From Notospermus geniculatus (Eukaryota; Nemertea; Pilidiophora; Heteronemertea; Lineidae): a DNA stretch of 64,000 nucleotides. The DNA is taken from the NCBI GenBank assembly GCA_002633025.1, contig NMRB01000137.1, positions 347,805-411,804 on the forward strand, given 5' to 3'. A program made the position numbers and the translations under genes. The notes beneath the pieces were generated by a model, which did no database searches, was not told the DNA's origin, and worked only from the letters and a program-made list of their open reading frames with translations. Shown here in pieces: positions 46,802 through 58,398 of the stretch; position 1 is the first letter of the stretch, and every line of letters starts with the position of its first letter.

Positions 46802-47047
46802 CTTGTATCTAAACATACGACAGCCCATCCTGAACACCGCATCATTCTTCTCCATGCATGCCCCTCTCTTTTGACTCAGTTGGCAGACAAAGTCACCACG
46901 ACCCAAACGGACAAGGTTAAATGTGGTACATGGCTTTATCAAGACACACATCACCGCGCAGCCGAGATAAGAAACTGCTGTGTGATTGTACAAATCTGGT
47001 CTCAGGATGACCCTCCCGTCAACAAGCTTGACGAAGGAAGACGACCT
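46802..47047 (-). CDS. PAN/apple-domain exon, copy 1
   Basis: An 82-codon exon between acceptor gtgtgcag (exon starts 47047) and donor AAG|GTAAAG (exon ends 46802), phase 0 at both ends. The protein has cysteines at about residues 30, 34, 40, 55, 64 and 76 in a PAN/apple pattern (CAVMCVLIKPCTTFNLV, then FVCQLSQ). PAN domains bind protein or sugar ligands in secreted proteins. The exon's 3' phase fits the phase-0 acceptors of the large downstream exons at 44793 and 43171. It is one of two copies 799 bp apart. Signal peptide exon not found. Confidence 0.65.
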
Positions 47048-47600
47048 CTGCACACGGAACGGCGGGCTCCCATGAACCATATTAGAAAAGGTTTGTGATC
47101 AACTCACGAAAAGCAGAGCTTTCGGAGCGTTGTTTGGCGCAACTAGACACGTCCTTGGATTTAGGCAAAGATAAACCAAAATACGTTGGCCTACATACTA
47201 TCGCTGGATACCCGCGGCGGTGACACAGACTGCTTCGTTTGTTAGATCGTCTTTTTCCGATCAAAATCGTAGAGTAATCGAGATCGTCGTTGACGATACA
47301 CAGAACAATGAAGACGATTGAAGACTAGGTTCGTCCAACACCAGCCACTCACTGCTCCAGACGATGTCTGTCGTCCAAGAGTACGTCAGTTCAGTGACAA
47401 GCAAATGCCAGGCTTGTAGTGTTATTTATTGAAAGAAAGTAGCCAGATTTGCGGTTTTGGAGTTGTATATTTTTGGTGTTACATGTATATACTTTTGCTA
47501 GCACTTATGGCTGATTTGATCTTTGATTGAGAAGATATGTTGAAGTTACATGCAACATTGTATTTAACGCCACGTCAAGGACAACTTTGAGAAACTTTAC

Positions 47601-47846
47601 CTTGTATCTAAACATACGACAGCCCATCCTGAACACCGCATCATTCTTCTCCATGCATGCTCCTCTCTTTTGACTCAGTTGGCAGACAAAGTCACCACGA
47701 CCCAAACGGACTAGGTTAAATGTGGTACATGGCTTTATCAAGACACACATCACCGCGCAGCCGAGGTAAGAAACTGCTGTGCGATTGTACAAATCTGGTC
47801 TCAGGATGACCCTCCCGTCAACAAGCTTGATGAAGGAAGATGATCT
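47601..47846 (-). CDS. PAN/apple-domain exon, copy 2
   Basis: Second copy of the exon at 47047-46802 with the same splice signals, differing by two residues in 82 (V to I and H to R). The near identity, including flanking intron sequence, shows a recent tandem duplication. A symmetric phase-0 exon could be spliced in tandem, giving a protein with two PAN domains, or each copy could serve a separate gene. Confidence 0.62.
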
Positions 47847-48694
47847 CTGCACACGGAACGGCGGGCTCCCATGAACCATCTTAGGAAAGGTTTGTTATCA
47901 ACTCACGAAAAGCAGAGCCTTCGGAGCGTAGTTTGGCGAAACTAGACACGCCCTTCAGGGTTCGTACAGGTCCTTAAAGTTCATAAAAAAAAGAAGTTGT
48001 AAAATCAAGTTCTTAATTGTCCTTAATTTTCAGGGAAATCTGCAAAAGTCAATAAAAATCCTTACAAAATCACCTTTTGGTGTTCATTTGATTTGGTATG
48101 TCATTTCCCCACCCTTCCAATATAATATTTTTGTCGGAAAATATGTTTACACCCTTCCCTGGCCCTTCCCCTTGTTCCCGCCGTCGGGCCGCTTCCCGCC
48201 CAAACTTGGCACGTGGCATCAGGTTCCGATCAGTTCCGAAGATGATCACGTGATCACTTCGGGTCCGATCGACGCAAAGATGGGGCAGACGTGAAAGGAT
48301 AATGGCATAACGAAACTGGAAATATCTCCTATTTATCAAAGTCATCGACCTTAATCGGAAACAGACAAATATGCCAGGACAGTGCTGTTTTCAAGTGGCG
48401 TGGCTAGACAAGCCGGAGTTCCGTGATTGGCTCGGGAAAGTTGCTGGAGATAAAACATCTGCTCACTGGATTTAAGCAAAGATAAACCAAAATACGTAGG
48501 CCTATACCCGCGGCGGAGAGACAGACTGCTTCCTGTGTTAGATCGTCCATTTCCGATCAAAATCGTAGAGTAATCGAGATCGTCGTTGACGATAGACAGA
48601 ATAATGAAGACGATTGAAGACTAGGTTCGTCCAACACCAGCCACTCACTGCTCCAGACGATGTCTGTCGTCCAAGAGTACGTCAGTTCAGTGAC

Positions 48695-51600
48695 ACGGAC
48701 ATTGCGACCCTACTCGCTGCTTCCTACATATTTCGTGGTCGAAAGGTAAACAAGGTAAAAACCTTGTTCAGAAGGGACCTGCTCGTGGCACCAGCTCCTT
48801 GCGTTGAAGTGTTGCAAACCTGTTCGAAATAACCTCTTCACGGACACCGCAATATTATTAACCGATGGAAAATGATCTCTCAGTAACATTCTCAAACGGC
48901 ACTGGCTCATTTTGGAGAGACTGATCAACGAACTACCGAAAGAAGCCTTCGTGGTAAACTCTTCAAGAGGTGTATCGATCAAGGCTTCACTCTACAGAGT
49001 TCATCCTCACAGCAAACGTTTGCAATGTCATCAGATTTTGTTTTCCACTGACACAAAACACATTTATTGATCCATTTAGGTTAAGACGAAAGCAGGAGTT
49101 ACAAGGGGAACAATGTTATTAACTGTTGCCTTTGTTGTCATTTTCCGGTGATAATGACTGAAACCGAGTTGATCGATTAGCCTACACTCCGTCAGAGGCA
49201 CAATGATAAAAATTAAACCGTTGCACATATGGAATATACATGTAGCTATGTTTAAGGCGGGGCTACCTAGGCCAACTTTATTGACGCTCTTTGAAAACGA
49301 GCGTCTGAACATATTCATGACAAAAAGTAACTAACTGGTTTCAACAAAATGTTTTAGCTACAACCTTTATGCTCCCGTTCTGCGAAAGAATTGTTTATTT
49401 TGATAAATTACGACGGAGTTAATTAAGTTATAACAAATTGTCAAAATTTGAGTTTTCAAACAATTTTGGAAAAAAAAGAGAAAACTTGTATGGAGAATTT
49501 GGAAATTCCCATACCGCTCGCCAGTTACTTCTTTGTTATGTAGACATGGTAGATTTGCACTATTCCCGCTCTTTGACTAATATCTGTTCGGACATTTGTG
49601 ACCAAAGCACCAGCGACAGAGCTGAACAATACCCGCAGTGGACACAAAAGATTTACGGTCGGCATGTACAAGCACCACGTTCTTGACAAGAATAAAATGG
49701 GTTTAGCCTGCGAAGGCCTACGGGTGTCGCGGACTCGCTGATAAGACCTCATGTTCATCTGTGGTCAATTGCAAACCTGATCAATGGGGCCTACCTTTGA
49801 CTAACCGACCATTGAAGTCAAACAAATTTTTGCAATCGGTTTTCGAAAAGAGTATAATATCAGGGTAATCGGATTTAATCTGAATGTGAATGACTGGTCG
49901 TTTGACCAGTGCACAAAGGAAAGTTCCGTGGATTGCCACAAGGACATGAGCTCAGCTATAGGTAGCCCTCGCCTTAAAATGGCGAAATCTTGGCCAGCAT
50001 GAACAGCATTGACAAAATGAAGTAAAGAACGACTGTTTCAATATCCTTTACTTACATTTCTTGTCTGCTAGACGATTAGCGTTGACGTCAGAGCAGCGTG
50101 CTCCGCATGATCCGTGACGTATAGACGATTATCTATGACGTCAGAACAACCCAACAAACGTGAACAACAACCAACATGTATGATGATGTTCAAATTTTTA
50201 AGTCCCGTCTACACGATCATACATTTGTTCAAAACATCATCATAAGTATAAGTAAAATGGGGGGATCTAGACGGAAGACAAAACCCTTTTGCGCCGGCTA
50301 AAACGCAAAATTTTGGCATTTTTCCTTGAAAAGTGCACCACCACGCTCTTGAACAGTAAAGATCTCAGCACAGCTACCAAATGAGAAAAAAGTAACGAAA
50401 AATAATCTATGACTAGCCGTAACCCGTGAAAATCACGGGTGTGAAAAGGCAGTAGAGTGTAGGAATGGTTTTTGTGTTAAGAGTGTATCGCTGACTTTGT
50501 TGATGTTACGTAACGTCGGTCTTTGGTCGATGACGTAAACACCTCGATCGTCTGCCTCGCAGCACATCGTCTGCACGGACTCCTCAGCGTGAGGTCATCC
50601 TACATGTATGACGTCATAGTTATCGTGACGTCATATTAAACTCTCAAATCCTTGGTAACGACCAAAACCCGTCAAAACATAATTCTGCGAAGTTTTAATG
50701 GAAAAATCGCTTCACTATGCACAAATACATATCAAGAGGAAATCACCCGCCAAATCTGAGCCGAATCGAAGCATCACAGACGCAGTGCGGCGCCGGACAA
50801 AATTCCGGCTTAGCGTATTATAATATAGATGGCACCGAGATTCGAACCCACAACCCTCTGATTGATTTGCCAACCTCTTTCTGTATGTGCCACGAAGACT
50901 GCTTGCATACGACGACGCCGATCTACAATAAGGCCACATAAAAAAATCTTTAGTTTAGCATCAGCGCCCGCCTCGAATTTTCTCGCCGCCTCAAATCTTT
51001 TTTTTTGGAATTTTTTTTCTTCAAAAATTTCCAATTTTTTTCTCACATTATAATGTTCTCTGTCAAAAAGTGTGGTTTCTTGTCTACACATGCCTTTTCC
51101 AGGGTGACTCAGATATGTATTTTTTTGAAATCTATTGTAGACACTGGCAAACGGGGGCGCAGTGAAAAATATTGTTCATGTACATGTACATTCATCTACA
51201 CAGATGAGCCTCTTAGACGTGAAAATGGCTGCGATAATGAAAGTGCTCCTATATCTCCCAGCTTTCCGATACGGATCTTCCTCGTCTACATTTTGTACAA
51301 TTTAGAAAAGTTCACTTAAAAAAGTAGGTTAATTACATATTATGTTCGTGACACCAGAGCAGAGAGCTCTTAAAAAGATTAGTCAAATATAGACGACATG
51401 CAACCGGTACTAAAAGTACCGGTACTAAAAGTACTTAATAGTAAAAAACTATTCTGGACAGGCATGACAGACCACAAAATGCACCATTGAATTGTAAGAA
51501 ATAACAGTCATTTTATGCTTATATACATGCGCATGGGTCTCATTTGCGAATTCCTGCGCCTACTAGGCCTTTTGAAGACAGCTTACTGCGTAGAAGATCA

Positions 51601-52139
51601 CCGCAAAACTAGGTCACGTACCCCAAACGGATAATGTCCCTAGAATAAACTTTTTGACAATGCTTGTCTGTCCATTAAATTGATATACATGTATAACTTT
51701 GTGTACCTTAATTTCACAAAAAGAAACATCGCTCTTATATTCAAGCTCAGCCTACTTACAATAACTACACATATGTAGGCCTACCCTAGGCCTGAATGAC
51801 TTTACACTGATTGATAAAAGTCGAAAAAAATCACAACTACAAGTCCATTTTCGATAAACCAGCAGCACACCAGGCGATATCGCAAGCAATCTACTCGCCA
51901 CCGATCTTCTCACCAGCCACCGCAGACTAAAATCGGGGATATTTGTTTTGGTAGGCCTATTGTTTGAGAATGGGCGAACATCGCTGGCGAGAAGATTCCA
52001 CGCATCGCTGTCCAGCGCACACCTGGCGTCAACAGCTGATTTTGCTCGTTAAAGCGGGTGATCCACTGTCGCGATTTGGGCTTGAGACGGGGTTGCGGTC
52101 CCTTGCGATCACCTTATATGGCAATTATAATTGGCTGAG
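48695..52139. other. no supported gene
   Basis: Chance frames only. 50715-50941 contains a minus-strand B-box (GGGTTCGAATCTCGG) of a tRNA-like SINE near 50828-50895. 50090-50150 has several TGACGTCA-like words. 51410-51430 is a short duplicated ACCGGTACTAAAAGTACC palindrome. Confidence 0.45.
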
Positions 52140-52660
52140 GATATGTACACAGCATGCTGTGTATGCAACTGAAAAATTATGGTTGGGTACACAGCATGCT
52201 GTGACAGCAAGCCAACATATTCTTGCGTACACAGCAGGTATATTAATACGATATTAATATTCATTAGGTGCATAATAATAGCTCCGCCCCCCTCTGCTGT
52301 GTACCGAGGATGTGTACGTTTTTGCGTACACAGTACAGCATGATGTGTATACAGCAGAAAATACAGTTGCTTACACAGCATGTCCTCGTTTTTCTTGTTT
52401 TGGGAGGACACAGAGGCTAAAATCTGGGCATAGGACAGTCCCCGCATGACTTCATGCTGTCTACCGAGGATGTTGTTTCGTACACAGTACAGCAGAAAAT
52501 TTACAGTTGCTTACACCATGTACACAACATGTTTTGGGAGGAGAGGCCAAGATCTGGGCGTCAGGACAATCCCCTCCAACTTCATGCTGTGTATGTTGCT
52601 TGCTTACACAGCATGATGTGTGCCCAGCAGGAAATTTACAGTTGCTTACACATTTGGTCC
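52140..52660. mobile_element. iterated-word region, ACACAGCATGCTGTGT interior
   Basis: ACACAGCATGCTGTGT or a half of it (TACACAGCA, ATGCTGTGT) recurs more than 12 times in about 520 bp, in both orientations, around ATTCATTAGGTGCATAATAA + TAGCTCCGCCCCC. I could not fix termini. Confidence 0.6.
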
Positions 52661-52961
52661 GTGGGCATGTTTTAAGGTGCTAAAAGGGGAAGAGTAAGGG
52701 GAACCATTATGTACATGTAGTGATTACACTACATGTACATGTAGTGTTGGAAGTAATCTTATTGAAACAGAGTTCAGAAGTTCAGTCACATAATGATACC
52801 ATCATTTTATTGCAAATTAACAAGTAGTAAAACAAACGAGTCTGAAAGAACCACAAGAATAATGGAAAAGTAAGACCCCATAATACCGTTCTGGTACTTG
52901 AAACGATCAGTCACCTAATGATATCCCAGTACAAAGGAGTTATAAGACCTACGACCCACTA

Positions 52962-53240
52962 CAGGGTGGCCCAAAAAAGTGCAACATGGGGAGCCCGATT
53001 TTGGTCTGCAGACCAGGTTGGTATGACGTCCGTTTCCAACCGATTAAACAAGTTGATCAGATTGTGCAACCGACCGAATTCTGTGGTTGCGCTATTTTAT
53101 TTGTGGTCTTCACTTGTGGGCAATAACCACACCGTGTTATAGGGGCTTGGGCTCATAATGGCCTGGTCACTTTCTAAGTACAACCTGGTCCCCCTTGGAG
53201 ATTTAACAGGTGGATGTTGCACTTTTTGGGGGCCACCCTG
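52962..53240. mobile_element. mariner-type MITE, CAGGGTGGCCCAAAAA termini, TA-flanked
   Basis: CAGGGTGGCCCAAAAAAGTG CAACAT left and ATGTTGCACTTTTTGGGGGC CACCCTG right with TA at both flanks (52960-52961, 53241-53242). 279 bp. Ends fit Tc1/mariner. Confidence 0.8.
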
Positions 53241-53444
53241 TAGAAAACTAAGACCCTGATACAGTAGTACACCTCATGAAGCAGCCAGGGCCACCCTCAA
53301 CTCTGGTTAGGCGAAGATTACACACCCCTGTGACCTTAAAAGGTAGGTGAAATCAAAACACCTGTAGCTATAAACATGGCTAAAGCAATGTGCATCACTA
53401 TATGAAACAAGTAATGTAATGATGCAACCGTCAGTGAGGCAGAT

Positions 53445-54775
53445 TCATACACAGAACAGACAGGTGTAGGTCTCTGGTTTCTCTCGGAGCTGACAGCATG
53501 TCAAATGGCACCAGCGGGCACACACATCACACTGCACCAACTGTTTTGGCTCTTGGCCTTTTTCAACAGTGCAGAATGGCAGTTCACATGTCCTTTTGTC
53601 CGGAGTGGAAGAATGATGGATGATTTTCCCAGTGACGTAACTGCGGAACATGTCTACATGACACTGACGCATCACAATAGGTGGTACCCCTCTCAAGATG
53701 GCCTCAGCATTCTGAAATGAACACATGGTATGAAATTGTGATTAAAACAAAAGTGAACTACCTTTTGCACGTGTTTTGCTTCCTGATCAAATCTATGGTA
53801 TGTTTGCAATTGCTCTTTGAATACGTTGTATTATTCGACCCCAGGAATACAGACAAAACATCCAAATATTACATGCGCAATGCTACATTAATTGAGTACA
53901 TTTAACATTGTACAGTGGCACATCATCATCTCATTGAGGCTTACCATAAGAACAAACACCCCGCAGCTGGTACCGCGTCATTTTGTTTACTGCAAGGGTA
54001 TGCTTTCTGCTTCCAATAACCAAACTTCTCACCACGTTTTTCCATGAACATTCTGAAACAATATAAACAGAAGTATTTGTTGGGGGGTGGAATTTTGCTA
54101 TGCACGATTACACTATAGAATTTAGTATGTTGTCAATCAAGTCCTGATGATGATGGTCGAAAATCTACACCCTGTGACGGCTTAACCTCTTCTTACCAAA
54201 ATCCCCTAGGCCCTACACGGGTGCTGGCCTATCTGTGTTCAAACTCACCTCCACTTGCTGATGTAGGAAGACACACGACTATCTGGCCAGTTCAGTGAAT
54301 TTAGGATTCCAACGGTCCTGTCAACTGTGTTGACAACAAGCAGTATCCAATGATGGTTAGTGCAGATTGGCAACATTATCCACCTGAAGTTCTCCAATTC
54401 AACCTGGAATAAGAATCAACAGCTACATAAGTTTGAAGTCAAGGCAAATAACACCCTAAAATTGTCTTCAAACTTTTCGCCAGAAATACTGGTTCGAACA
54501 AAGGACCTGTTGTTTCTGAAATTGATCATTAAGACATTTGAAGTCACTTACTGAAATGGGGGCAATGCTGGCTTTCAGAAGAGGAATCTTCCTTAGTTAT
54601 GAACATGGACCATGTGGACTGCAGAATGACATCAAACAAAACTGACCTTCTTGAACATCCAGCTGAAATCATTCTGCTCCCACTTGTAAGCCAGGAAGCT
54701 GGGTAACATCAGGACTGTATCTTGGACTTTATCATTGCAGTCTCTCATAATCAGGTGGAGGAAGGAGTGTATAAT
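53445..54775 (-). CDS. Ulp1/C48 protease plus PHD-finger exons of the MULE-SWIM gene
   Basis: Four small exons encode the C-terminal half of the gene. Exon 54775-54647 (43 codons) continues directly from LNDVV of the large exon, with FLAYKWEQNDFSWMF as the Ulp1 core. Exon 54403-54249 carries the catalytic His in ICTNHHWILLVV. Exon 54052-53945 carries CSKQND and, after a 2-bp frame slip at about 53973-53978, GTSCGVFVLM with the nucleophile Cys. Exon 53711-53445 reads on as NAEAILRGVPP and ends in a PHD finger (C-x4-C, C-x2-C, W-C-H-x2-C, C-x2-C; last residues TCLFCV). All introns are GT/AG. Ulp1 enzymes cleave SUMO-type conjugates in the nucleus; whether this one is active is unknown because the third catalytic residue is Asn and the frame is interrupted. 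Confidence 0.82.
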
Positions 54776-57700
54776 CTGAAAAAGTGGTCAGAAAAGGTTA
54801 AACTTGGTGAATGTACAATACATGTACTCCACAGTCATGACAGTAGAATAGATGAGAATTACTAGTAACAATTTGTCTTCGGCAAAGTAAATTACAGGAA
54901 CAATATCACAGTTTGTGCAAGTTTAAAATTCACCATCACCACGTGTCATGCATGCAATGTTAGGATGAACTTTTTGTTGCCAACTTACCACGTCATTCAA
55001 GCATTCACCAGGCTTGAGCGACTCCAAGTCAACTTGACTGATCGTATTGTTTCCAACGACAAGCTTGACGTCAGTGCTTGTTGAGGCGAAGTCCTCTCCC
55101 TGCTTTCTGTACAACTCAACGTTATGAATATGAGGCGGCATCTCGAACACTGTCCCAATGATCTCTGATGGCATCACTTGAACTTCGTAGGCCTTAGCCA
55201 AGATGCACGACACAAGAGTGATGTAATCACTATGTCCTTCTTCAAAGGACACCATTCTTGACCTATGTGGTCCAGCACACAAGTGGCTGACAATTTTCTC
55301 CACTTCTTGGTCCATAGAGAGTGAAACAGCACGTGTGAATGAATGCACGGGGTCACTGTCATCCAAGAACATTGCAAACTTTGCATATACATTCCTATTA
55401 ATCCTATGCTTGCTGATATTCACCTTCTTTAAGCTCTCAAATGTATATTCTAGTTCGCTAGCTGGCAAATCATCTATATATGAAACCAGAGCTGCATGAA
55501 GTAGCTCTGCCATTTTATCATTCGCTACTCCATTTGCAGACGAACAGTCATGGTCCACCTGCGCCTCAACATCTTCTTCCAACTTTGGCTTCTTGCCAGC
55601 CTTTTCTCCAGACGGACGTGTCTTTGCCTTTGCTTTCCCAGTGACTGTATTGGTGCGTTTCTTTTTCTCCTTAGGCTTAGTGGCCTTGGCATCTTTCCTC
55701 ACCACACCCGTCACTGACATGGTTTTTCCCTTAGGGCGTCCACGGATTTTCGGTTTTTCAATAAGGTGAATGCCATGATCCAGCAGCGAGGAAAATGTGT
55801 CAAGTGACACAGAAATCGGTGTACCACTGGCACAGCTAAGTCCTTTAGATCCACGGACACAGGTTTAGAAATTGGTGTACCACTGGCAGCCAAGTCCTTC
55901 TGATCCACCAACACAGGTTTAGGACTCAGGTCAGGCAGTTCATCCGGCAGCATGTCATCTTCATCTTCTTTACTATCCGTCTTCTCCTGAACTGTCTTCT
56001 CCTCCATCAGAATGTCGTTATTGTTCTCATCAGTTTCAAAACCATCGCAAGTGGATCCATAGAAACTGATGTTCGGTGGTGAACAACTAGTATCGAATGA
56101 CAGATCCGTGATGTTACCTACATGCCTATGGTTCGTATCATCATCATCATCATCGCCTGAGGTTATGTAACTAATGTTCGGTGGGGAACAATATATTGAC
56201 GAGTCAGCTGCACACGTATGGTTTCCCAATGCATCGTCTATTCCATCTTTGTCACCACTTTCATCTTGTTCAACTTCAGCTGGTAGGTCTATCATGTCTG
56301 CTTCTCTATCCTGGGCTCCCAAAAGTTTGACAGGTTCACCCTTGACAACAAGGTCTTTGAATTGTTCTAGTGAATCCATGTATCTATTGAAGGTGTTCTG
56401 GCCATGCTCTGACATGATTTGCGCAAGTTCAGTTGCAAGTTTAGAGGCCGTTTTGAATTTTTCACATCTGTTCAGTACTTTTCCGGTTTTGCAGACAGTT
56501 TTCAGCAGAGTCGCAGAACATGATGGAGCTGCTTCTTTTGAAATGTTCCTTTCATTGACGTCTCCCTTCTTCCTCCATCTCAGTTCAACGAGATCTGGTG
56601 TAAAGACCGATTTGTCTTCAACTGTTCTAACAAAAAATATATGCTGACAAGGAAGGTGATTGTTGTTGTAGAATGTACAGGAGCAGCTACTCATATATCG
56701 GCTGAAACACTGTAAAGCTTGCCTCCACTTACAGCCTGTACGTCAAATCCTCCATTTTCAGACAGTACAGGCATTGATTTGTATGAGCTGTGCATTTTCC
56801 TTGCTTTCTTCAACTCTGAAACAATGGCGTCAGCAGCGAAAGGAGTGCAGGTGGAGAAAATGTGCCTGGCCACATCTGAAGTGTCTGTGGCATTGTACGC
56901 AACAGAACAGCATCCTAGGGTATCCTGTCGTTTCACACTCTTATATTTCTCCCTTGTATACCGAACAAGCTCATTCACACAATCACCAAGAGAGCTATGA
57001 ACACCAAGCACCTTCTTCAGTTTTTGATGATAGGACTCCAGTCTATTTGTGGTCCTATTAGAAAGGTTAAAACTCTGGTTTCTTGAATAGGATGCCCATT
57101 TCTCCCTGCACTGGTGCCAGTTTTTGTTGAACTTTTCCAAAAAGTCACTGTAACTGGCATAGTCCTTCTTCAGTTGTTCATACAATTCGTTGTATTTTTT
57201 TTCTTCACCAGCATAGACAATACTAGTTAAGAGTTTACGAAGTTCATTGCGGTCACTGACTGGAATATCTTGTGTCTCCCTTTTGAAACAGCGCAAAACA
57301 TGAAAGAGACATAGGTAGATTTTAGCATTGGGGAAGTACGTCTGCACTGTTTTTTCTTCCTTAACGTCTTTGTCAATCAGTACTGACTGAGTCTTCAGGA
57401 AAACCTCCTCTTCAGTGTACTCCTTCAATGTCAGGAAACATTTTTCCAGGTGCACCTGATCATCACTAGCGACTAGGAAATGTGCGACAGGGAGGCTAGC
57501 TCCATTATTAGCCTCAACCATAAGAGTATACAAAGGCATGTGGTTTTCATTGATACGGTATGTCGCATCAAGAAAGCACACATCGGGATACTGCTGAAAT
57601 GCTTCTTTCATGCAAGGAAGTTGAACGAAAATGCCCTTAACGAGGCCATTTTCATTAAGATGAAAGCGAATAACAGCGTCTGGGAATTCTTTCAGCACAT

Positions 57701-58032
57701 TATCCAATGAATCAACTAGGAGTTCCAATTGTGAAGAGTCACCTTTCCTTTCCCTTTTTAATTGCGCTCGGAAGTTTTTTATATCCAGCGGTTTCACTGC
57801 TCTGTTCGCCATCCTCGAGATTGTTTCCTTGAAGACACTGGAGGGCACATTCAATGCATGCATTGCACGCCCTAAGTCTTTCACTGAATCTGGGATGGTC
57901 CAATTTTGTGGATATAACGCGTATATTTCCCGGTTCACTTCATGGTTGTGATCCTCGTTCACCTTTTCCACACACAGACGACCGTCAATCGCTTTGACAA
58001 AAATGCTTGCCTCACACTGCATTTTGAAAGAT
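53445..58032 (-). CDS. MULE transposase-derived SWIM / AT-hook / Ulp1 protease / PHD-finger protein, 3' five exons, three frame breaks
   Basis: Exons on the minus strand: 58032-54989, 54775-54647, 54403-54249, 54052-53945, 53711-53445 (stop TGA). Domains in order: end of a FAR1/ZSWIM-type zinc domain (HNHEV); MULE DDE transposase domain with candidate acidic residues in FLDATYRI, LIDKDVKEE and NRLESYH plus C-x2-H in LCLFH; SWIM finger C-x-C-x9-C-x-H starting at 56694; long acidic linker; AT-hook (RGRPKGK) and basic stretch; Ulp1/C48 peptidase starting at LKPGECLNDVV, with His in NHHW, Asn where Asp is usual (ILNSL) and Cys in GTSCGVF; C4HC3 PHD finger at the C-terminus. About 1,230 residues without the first exon(s). 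Frames break at about 56693-56698, 55829-55834 and 53973-53978; dropping one duplicated dinucleotide at each restores every exon phase. It could be an animal MULE transposon gene carrying a Ulp1 domain or a host gene of the ZSWIM1/ZSWIM3 type. No terminal repeats were seen around it. Confidence 0.85.
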
Positions 58033-58241
58033 CTGAAAAGAGAACAAAACTTCAAAATTAATCTCAAGATGAGCCAGTTACCTTTTTGAAGATGAAGATA
58101 CTTCTAGAACCGGGTAGTCATCAATATTCACAAATTTCCATAGGCCTACAGTACAATACCGGTACCGGTAAGGTATTGTATAGGGGGGTTCTTTCTACTT
58201 CCAGCTCATTAAAACCTTTCGTCACCAATGGGGTAAATGTC

Positions 58242-58398
58242 TATGGCAAGCCGTTTGTTTTGTCAAAAGCTAGTTTTCACCAGTAAACACCTGGTTTCTG
58301 AATGTGGTTTTTACAAAAAAATGGTATTTGGACCCAAAAACCTAGTTTTTAGTGCAAAAACCTGTTTTTTGGATTAAATGAACAAACGGCTTGCCATA
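58242..58398. mobile_element. iterated-word MITE, TATGGCAAGCCGTTTG termini, AAAACCTGGTTTT interior
   Basis: CTATGGCAAGCCGTTTGTTT left and AACAAACGGCTTGCCATA right; interior AAACACCTGGTTT, AAAAACCTAGTTTTT, AAAAACCTGTTTTTT. 157 bp. Starts with the same 11 bases as the element at 60815. Confidence 0.74.

Larger units (their letters stand above)
46599..48694. repeat. recent tandem duplication (~0.8 kb unit) carrying the PAN exon
   Basis: Sequence from 46599 (acaagcaaatgccagg) to about 47397 is repeated from 47398 to about 48694 with very high identity (offset 799 bp at the start). Copy 2 is longer because about 510 bp (roughly 47957-48468) is inserted after ctagacacg. The insert begins CAGGGTTCGTACAGG, which looks like a hAT-type terminus, but I did not find a matching right end. 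After the insert the copies realign (AAGCAAAGATAAACC) to the shared end GTACGTCAGTTCAGTGACA. Confidence 0.8.

Noticed and set aside
56174-56647. 157-codon plus-strand frame opposite the SWIM exon
   Set aside because: Antisense shadow of the real minus-strand coding sequence.
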